From positions 1 to 37,807 of the forward strand of contig JAKQTB010000094.1 of assembly GCA_029569495.1 (NCBI GenBank): DNA of 37,807 nucleotides, given 5' to 3'. Source of the DNA: Pseudomonadota bacterium. Its GTDB lineage: Bacteria > Pseudomonadota > Gammaproteobacteria > Burkholderiales > Methylophilaceae. Below the pieces are notes generated by a model, which made no database searches, was not told where the DNA came from, and saw only the letters and a program-made list of their open reading frames with translations. Shown here piece by piece: positions 31,987-37,807 of the stretch (positions within the stretch are counted from its first letter, which is position 1; every line of letters begins with the position of its first letter). The translations under genes and the position numbers were made by a program.

Positions 31987-34164
31987 ATGAAAACACAATT
32001 GATGGTTAAATCTTTAGCGCATGCATGCATGTGGATTTTATTTTCAACTTTTATGGGTCTTTCACATGCAGAAGATCAGTCAGCGCTAGCAAATAAAATT
32101 GAAAGTGTGGACTTCTCAACTTTGCCAGGAGGTCGAGTTAGTATTCGCGTTAAAACTACTGAGCCATTGGTGAATGCGCCAGCAGGTTTTACATTAAGCG
32201 ACCCAGCACGGATTGCCCTAGATTTTCCTAAAGTTGGAAACGGCCTTGCGAAAAATAATATCTCAGCAGGCCAAGGGGAACTGAAAAGTATCACTCTGGC
32301 ACAAGCTAAAGATCGCACGAGAATGGTGTTGAATTTAACAAAAAATGTAGGATATACAACAAGTTTAAGTGGCAATGAATTAACCGTGATGTTGCAAGCC
32401 AATGCCGCAGGCGCAGCCACAGTTGTAGAAACTAAATTCTCTGAGCCTGCACTGGGTAGCCAGCAAAATGCCATCAGCAATGTTGATTTTGCACGTGGTA
32501 AAAATGGCGAAGGTCGAATCATTGTAGACTTGTCTGATCCAAACTCAGCAATCAATATCAAACAGAAGGGTAAGACAATTACTGTAGACTTTGTTAATAC
32601 GGACGTTCCAGCCAATTTGCAGCGTCGTTTAAACGTGACAAACTTTAATACTCCCGTTATTTATGTTGATACGATGAAACAAGGCAATAATGGACGTATG
32701 GTAATTGAGCCCAAAGGCAATTGGGAGCATTCAGCCTATCAGGCGGATAAGAAATTTATTATCGACGTGCGTCAGGTGGTAGAAGATCCGAATAAACTTG
32801 TGCGTGGTAATAAACCTGGGTACAACGGTGAGAAATTATCATTAAATTTCCAGAATATTGAAGTACGCTCAGTTTTACAGGTAATCGCAGACTTTACTGG
32901 GCTAAATATTATTACGAGTGACACTGTATCTGGCAACTTAACGCTACGCTTAAAAGATGTGCCATGGGACCAAGCGCTAGATATCATTACGCAAAGTAAG
33001 GGTTTAGCGATGCGTAAAACAGGCAATGTGATTATTGTGGCACCAGCTGAAGAGTTGGCAGCGAAGGAAAAGCAGGCGCTTGAAGCTATTCAGCAGATAG
33101 ATGATTTAGAGCCGTTACGCACAGAAGTGTTTACACTCAAATATATGAAAGCGGAGTCTTTGACAAATATATTAAGTGACCCAAAGCAGAAAATTTTGTC
33201 AAAACGTGGGAGTGCGGTGCTTGACCCCCGTACTAACACAGTATTTGTGCAGGACACACCTAAATATCTTGAGCAAGTACAAGCTATCATTAATAGAACA
33301 GATGTACCAGTTAGGCAGGTAATGATTGAGTCACGCCTAGTGATTGCGGATGATAAATATGGCAAAGCGCTTGGCGCAAGGTTCGGCGTAACGCAAACAT
33401 CTACACCAGGCAGAAGTTCAAGTACTATTAGTGGCTCAACGGGTAATAGACCTACAGGTTCAACTGCTACCACTATAACCCAAGGTAATCACAATGGCGC
33501 TGTGCAAACGGCACTGACAAACCAGTTTTTTGGTGGAAATGCAGTATTAACAAGCTCGGACGGACAACCTGACTTGCAGACCAATTTGCCAGTGGCAAAT
33601 GCATTTGGTTCTTTTGCTTATAGCTTATTTCATCTTCCAGCTGGATTGCTTCTTAACTTGGAGTTAACAGCGATGGAGTCCGATAAGCGAGGAAAAGTTG
33701 TTTCTAGTCCACGTGTAACTACGGCTAATCAACATAAAGCAAAAATTGCTCAGGGTACGGAAATTCCTTATTTAGAAGCAAGCAGTAGCGGTGCCGCGAC
33801 GGTCTCTTTTAAACCGGCCGTACTTAGTTTAGAGGTGACACCCCAAATTACACCTGACGATAAAATCATCATGGATATAGATGTTAAAAAAGATCGTGTG
33901 GGTCAGTTATTTGGTCTTAACCAAATTCCATCAATTGATACTCAGAATATACAAACACAAGTGCTAGTAGGAAATGGTGAAACGGCAGTACTTGGCGGGA
34001 TTTATGAGCAAATTGAACGTGATGAAGTAGATAAAGTGCCATTTTTTGGAGATTTGCCAGTAATGGGTAACCTATTTAAGCGCAAAACAAAACAAAATGA
34101 CAAAACAGAGTTGCTGATATTCATCACACCAAAATTAATGGATGATAATTTAGGCTTACGTTAA
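31987..34164 (+). CDS. pilQ: Type IV pilus secretin PilQ
   Basis: 725 aa; two AMIN-like regions, YNGEKLSLNFQNIEVRSVLQVIADFTGLNIITSDTVSGNLTLRLKDVPWDQALDIIT (STN/N0), secretin VVSSPRVTTANQHKAKIAQGTEIPYLEASSSGAATVSFKPAVLSLEVTPQITPD, LLIFITPKLMDD. Confidence 0.98.
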   Translation: MKTQLMVKSLAHACMWILFSTFMGLSHAEDQSALANKIESVDFSTLPGGRVSIRVKTTEPLVNAPAGFTLSDPARIALDFPKVGNGLAKNNISAGQGELKSITLAQAKDRTRMVLNLTKNVGYTTSLSGNELTVMLQANAAGAATVVETKFSEPALGSQQNAISNVDFARGKNGEGRIIVDLSDPNSAINIKQKGKTITVDFVNTDVPANLQRRLNVTNFNTPVIYVDTMKQGNNGRMVIEPKGNWEHSAYQADKKFIIDVRQVVEDPNKLVRGNKPGYNGEKLSLNFQNIEVRSVLQVIADFTGLNIITSDTVSGNLTLRLKDVPWDQALDIITQSKGLAMRKTGNVIIVAPAEELAAKEKQALEAIQQIDDLEPLRTEVFTLKYMKAESLTNILSDPKQKILSKRGSAVLDPRTNTVFVQDTPKYLEQVQAIINRTDVPVRQVMIESRLVIADDKYGKALGARFGVTQTSTPGRSSSTISGSTGNRPTGSTATTITQGNHNGAVQTALTNQFFGGNAVLTSSDGQPDLQTNLPVANAFGSFAYSLFHLPAGLLLNLELTAMESDKRGKVVSSPRVTTANQHKAKIAQGTEIPYLEASSSGAATVSFKPAVLSLEVTPQITPDDKIIMDIDVKKDRVGQLFGLNQIPSIDTQNIQTQVLVGNGETAVLGGIYEQIERDEVDKVPFFGDLPVMGNLFKRKTKQNDKTELLIFITPKLMDDNLGLR

Positions 34165-34208
34165 TAGTACATCAACAGCTAAATCTGACAGAAGCCTCAG
34201 TTTGACTT

Positions 34209-34245
34209 AAAATGCCCATCATAATAGTGATGGGCATTTTGCTTT
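34209..34245 (+). terminator. Intrinsic terminator after pilQ
   Basis: AAAATGCCCATCA-TAATAG-TGATGGGCATTTT (13 bp perfect stem, 34209-34240) followed by GCTTTTTAA; AT-rich ends make it potentially bidirectional. Confidence 0.8.
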
Positions 34246-34279
34246 TTAATTTAGGTAAAAATGTAGTGGGTGGTTTCGT

Positions 34280-34798
34280 TTGGAAAATATTTTTTTTATT
34301 GGTTTAATGGGCGCAGGTAAAACGACCATTGGCCGCCTTATAGCTAAACAATTGGGCATGACTTTTTATGACTCTGACCATGAAATTGAGCGTAAAACGG
34401 GCGTTAAAATCCCGCTGATTTTTGAATTAGAAGGTGAAGCTGGGTTTCGTAAACGTGAGAGTGCCGTTATTGAAGAGTTGAGTAAGCTTGAAAATGTCGT
34501 GGTCGCTACGGGTGGTGGCGCTGTGCTGTTGCCTGAGAACCGTACTTTTTTAAAAGGTAATGGCAAGGTAATTTATCTGCGCGGAAATGTGCATGATTTA
34601 TGGTTGCGTACCAGAAATGACAAATCTCGCCCTTTGTTACAAGGTGGCAATATTAAGCAAAAATTAGAACAGCTTTTTTTGGAGCGTGACCCAATTTACA
34701 CGGCATTAGCAGATTGTGTGGTCAATACTGGCCCGCAATCCGCAAATGAAATTACGCATTATATAGAGCAGTTATTAAGTAACCCTAAACCAAAATAA
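34280..34798 (+). CDS. aroK: Shikimate kinase
   Basis: 172 aa; IFFIGLMGAGKTTIGRLIAKQLGMTFYDSDHEIERKTGVKI (Walker A), GEAGFRKRE, VVATGGGAVL; followed by aroB. Confidence 0.97.
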   Translation: MENIFFIGLMGAGKTTIGRLIAKQLGMTFYDSDHEIERKTGVKIPLIFELEGEAGFRKRESAVIEELSKLENVVVATGGGAVLLPENRTFLKGNGKVIYLRGNVHDLWLRTRNDKSRPLLQGGNIKQKLEQLFLERDPIYTALADCVVNTGPQSANEITHYIEQLLSNPKPK

Positions 34799-34812
34799 AT
34801 TAAATTTTAAAT

Positions 34813-35886
34813 ATGCAAACACTTAATGTTGAACTCGCCAGTAGAAGTTACCCCATTCATATTGGTCGTAATTTATTATCACAAGCAGAATTAATTCTGC
34901 CCCACCTAAAACGCAAGCAAGTGGCCATTGTCACAAATACCACTGTTGCGCCACTGTACTTAGATAAATTAAGCAAAACGCTGATTAATGCTGGCGTTCG
35001 AGTAACCCCGATTATATTGCCTGATGGTGAAGCTTATAAAAACAGTGAAACACTCAATAAAATTTACGATGCATTGTTAGAAAATCGCTCCGAGCGCAGT
35101 ACAACGCTTATTGCGCTTGGTGGCGGTGTGATTGGTGATTTAACGGGTTATGCCGCTGCCACTTATCTAAGAGGCGTACCCTTTATTCAAATTCCAACAA
35201 CGTTGCTTTCACAAGTAGATTCTTCAGTGGGTGGAAAAACTGGCATTAACCATCCGCTGGGCAAAAACATGATCGGTGCTTTCTATCAGCCTCAAGTCGT
35301 GCTGGCAGATATAGATACCTTGCAAACCTTGCCGCCGCGCGAGTTTTCGGCTGGCGTGGCGGAGGTGATTAAGTATGGGCTAATTCGAGATGCCGATTTT
35401 TTTGATTGGCTTGAAGTCAATATGGAAAAACTCATGGCGCTAGATGAGGCCGTTTTGAGCTACGCCATTTTTAGATCATGCCAAAACAAAACAGAAGTCG
35501 TCGCACGTGACGAACATGAAAATGGTGAAAGAGCCTTGCTTAATTTGGGCCATACTTTTGGGCACGCCATCGAAAATGCCATGGGTTATGGCGTGTGGTT
35601 GCATGGTGAAGCAGTAGCCGCTGGGACGATGATGGCGGCACGTTTATCGGAACGTATGGGCTGGCTAACTAATCAAGACGTTCAACGTATTCATGCAATC
35701 TTCACAGCTGCAAACTTACCATTAAACGCACCAAAATTGGGAGTTGAAAAATATCTGAACTTAATGCAGTTAGATAAAAAAGTAGCGGATGGAAAAATTA
35801 GACTGGTGCTTCAGCAGGGTATTGGAAAATCAGTGATTACCAGTGATTATGATATTGAAAAGTTAAGAGAGACATTGGCGTTATGA
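34813..35886 (+). CDS. aroB: 3-dehydroquinate synthase
   Basis: 357 aa; [69 protein letters not shown]. Confidence 0.98.
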   Translation: MQTLNVELASRSYPIHIGRNLLSQAELILPHLKRKQVAIVTNTTVAPLYLDKLSKTLINAGVRVTPIILPDGEAYKNSETLNKIYDALLENRSERSTTLIALGGGVIGDLTGYAAATYLRGVPFIQIPTTLLSQVDSSVGGKTGINHPLGKNMIGAFYQPQVVLADIDTLQTLPPREFSAGVAEVIKYGLIRDADFFDWLEVNMEKLMALDEAVLSYAIFRSCQNKTEVVARDEHENGERALLNLGHTFGHAIENAMGYGVWLHGEAVAAGTMMAARLSERMGWLTNQDVQRIHAIFTAANLPLNAPKLGVEKYLNLMQLDKKVADGKIRLVLQQGIGKSVITSDYDIEKLRETLAL

Positions 35887-35950
35887 TAAATTTCACATTG
35901 TTTGCGGTCCATGACAGCGAACAATGTAACGCATAACAGAAATCTAATAC

Positions 35951-37075
35951 ATGAACACCCTCGCCCCCTACGCCGCCAATCCAGCACAAACAATAGGCCG
36001 CCAATTTGATGAGCCAGCATCAGCACCGCGCAATGCGTTTCAGCGCGACCGCGACCGCATTATTCACTCAACCGCATTTCGGCGCTTAGAATATAAAACG
36101 CAAGTGTTTGTAAATCACGAAGGTGATTTATTTCGCACCCGTTTAACACACAGCTTAGAAGTTGCCCAGCTCGCGCGCGGCATCGCGCGCACCTTAAATT
36201 TGCATGAAGACCTAACAGAAGCCATTGCCCTCGCGCATGATTTAGGCCACACGCCTTTTGGCCACGCTGGGCAAGATGCATTAAACGCGAGTATGAAAAA
36301 CCACGGTGGGTTTGAGCATAACTTGCAATCATTGCGTGTGGTTGAAAAACTTGAGCAGCGCTATGCTGAATTTGATGGGTTAAATCTTACTTTTGAAACA
36401 AGAGAAGGTATTCTAAAGCATTGCTCAATTAAAAATGCCAAACAGTTAGGCGATGTGGGCCAACGTTTTTTAGACAAAACAAGCCCAAGCCTTGAGGCGC
36501 AACTCACCAACTTTGCCGATGAAATCGCCTACAACAACCATGATGTAGATGATGGCCTACGCTCAGGCTTAATCAGTATTGAACAACTGAGCCAAGTGGA
36601 ATTGTTTGCCAATAATCAGCAGATGGTTGCAAAACAATACCCAAATTTAGAGCAAAAACGGCTAATTCCAGAAACCATACGCCGCATGATTAACACATTG
36701 GTGACCGATTTATGCACACAAAGCGCAAAAAACATTGCGCAACATCAGCCGCAAAGCATTGCAGATATTCGTAAATTGCCACCGTTGATAAGTTTTAGCG
36801 CAGAAATTGCAGCGCAAAACCACAAATTAAAGCAGTTTTTACGCAAAAATTTATACCATCATTATCAAGTTAACCGCATGAGCGCAAAAGCCACACGCAT
36901 TGTGCAAGAGTTATTTACCTGCTTTTATGATAATGCTGGGCTATTGCCAGATGAATACCAAGCATTTGCAAAATCTGACAAAGCACGCGCAGTGGCCGAC
37001 TACATTGCAGGCATGACAGATCGCTTTGCCATACGTGAGCATCGCAGATTGTTTGCGGTTGAAGAACATTGGTAG
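35951..37075 (+). CDS. dgt: Deoxyguanosinetriphosphate triphosphohydrolase-like protein (HD domain)
   Basis: 374 aa; [62 protein letters not shown] (HD), [17 protein letters not shown]. Confidence 0.95.
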   Translation: MNTLAPYAANPAQTIGRQFDEPASAPRNAFQRDRDRIIHSTAFRRLEYKTQVFVNHEGDLFRTRLTHSLEVAQLARGIARTLNLHEDLTEAIALAHDLGHTPFGHAGQDALNASMKNHGGFEHNLQSLRVVEKLEQRYAEFDGLNLTFETREGILKHCSIKNAKQLGDVGQRFLDKTSPSLEAQLTNFADEIAYNNHDVDDGLRSGLISIEQLSQVELFANNQQMVAKQYPNLEQKRLIPETIRRMINTLVTDLCTQSAKNIAQHQPQSIADIRKLPPLISFSAEIAAQNHKLKQFLRKNLYHHYQVNRMSAKATRIVQELFTCFYDNAGLLPDEYQAFAKSDKARAVADYIAGMTDRFAIREHRRLFAVEEHW

Positions 37076-37083
37076 AAAGGTTT

Positions 37084-37107
37084 GTAGGAGCGAACTTCAG
37101 ATCGCGA
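37084..37107 (+). repeat. REP-like fragment
   Basis: GTAGGAGCGAACTTCAGATCGCGA: GTAG tetranucleotide followed by a short GCGA/TCGC-paired element, resembling RAYT-associated REP sequences. Single copy in this window, so weak. Confidence 0.4.
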
Positions 37108-37195
37108 AAACATAACTACAATGCACCATAATGTTGCACATTTACAACAAAAAATCATAAATGTAAATATTTGTGTCAAGAATGCAAATAACTTG

Positions 37196-37224
37196 TTGTT
37201 TCAAATTCCGCCTTTAGGCATACT
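37196..37224 (+). promoter_or_regulatory. Candidate sigma70-type promoter for the downstream porin gene
   Basis: TTGTTT-17 nt-CATACT; 4/6-type matches only. Confidence 0.3.
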
Positions 37225-37300
37225 CTCATTCACCTTCTTAATGAAACTATTCTGTTTGTAACAAAAGAACTTTGTCACAATAGAAACTAGCAAAGCATTG

Positions 37301-37347
37301 AGAGAGTTTGCAAACTCTCTTGCTAAACGCCAGTGAGCAATCACTGG
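37301..37347 (+). promoter_or_regulatory. Structured porin leader: 20 bp perfect palindrome plus a second hairpin
   Basis: AGAGAGTTTGCAAACTCTCT (37301-37320, perfect palindrome) and CCAGTGA-GCAA-TCACTGG (37330-37347, 7 bp stem with 4 nt loop), 60 nt upstream of the start codon at 37407. Confidence 0.55.
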
Positions 37348-37406
37348 TGAATGGTGAGGTAACTTAAGTAGTAAAACGATAAGCAATAAACTTTTAGGAG
37401 ATTTAT

Positions 37407-37807
37407 ATGAATAACACAATTAAATTAGCAGTTGCTTCAGCTTTATTAGCTGCAGCTTCAAGCGCTAACGCTGGTATCTCAATTCCAGCTGGCGATTGGA
37501 CATTAGACATCGGTGGCGTTGTAAACGCATACTACAGCTATAACAAAGGTGAAAGCAGCGCAAACAATGCTTCAGCTGCTACTGGCGCTTTAACTTTTAG
37601 TGAAAACGCAGCTGGTGAAGATGCTCAAACAACAATCACTACTGGTTTGTTACCTAACTACCTGTCAGTTTCTGGTAAAACACGTCAAAACGACTTAGAT
37701 GTTGGCTTCACTATCAGCATTCAACCAGGTGCTTCTACAAAAACTAGCTTAAATTCAGCTGGTCAAGAAAACCGTCAAGCATTCTTAACATTCGGTGATG
37801 CTTCATG
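37407..37807 (+). CDS. Outer-membrane porin-like protein, N-terminal part (runs off the window edge)
   Basis: Manual translation: MNNTIKLAVASALLAAASSANAGISIPAGDWTLDIGGVVNAYYSYNKGESSANNASAATGALTFSENAAGEDAQTTITTGLLPNYLSVSGKTRQNDLDVGFTISIQPGASTKTSLNSAGQENRQAFLTFGDAS. Signal peptide, alternating beta-strand pattern, and a TTTTAGGAG ribosome-binding site. Confidence 0.8.
   Translation, partial: MNNTIKLAVASALLAAASSANAGISIPAGDWTLDIGGVVNAYYSYNKGESSANNASAATGALTFSENAAGEDAQTTITTGLLPNYLSVSGKTRQNDLDVGFTISIQPGASTKTSLNSAGQENRQAFLTFGDAS

Noticed and set aside
37201-37419. 72 aa minus-strand ORF in the porin upstream region
   Set aside because: Antisense to the porin leader and start codon; no coding features, better explained as regulatory sequence.

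Overview
This 37.8 kb window looks like ordinary chromosomal core sequence from an AT-leaning betaproteobacterium. Gene content and order resemble Methylophilaceae such as Methylotenera, but that placement is inferred from recall. In order it contains: the cell-shape/elongasome cluster on the minus strand (rlpA fragment, rodA, mrdA, mreD, mreC, mreB); gatCAB; a DUF4124 protein; pyrE; an exodeoxyribonuclease III; an AmpG-like MFS transporter; metW-metX; prmC-prfA-hemA; an MliC-like lipoprotein; Sua5; a cupin; trpG-trpD-(DUF3465 lipoprotein)-trpC; hemB; a small membrane protein; a conserved hypothetical; a PBP1A divergent from pilMNOPQ-aroK-aroB; dgt; and the start of a porin gene. I found no CRISPR array, transposase, rRNA/tRNA gene, phage or defence system, and no convincing previously undescribed multi-gene system. 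The non-genic signals most worth a second look are: (1) a three-copy, same-orientation, ~65 bp hairpin repeat in intergenic gaps; (2) a separate composite repeat with a perfect 14-bp inverted repeat; (3) a terminator plus an extended -10 promoter between mreB and mreC; (4) a structured porin leader preceded by a REP-like element; (5) a lipoprotein gene embedded in the trp operon.
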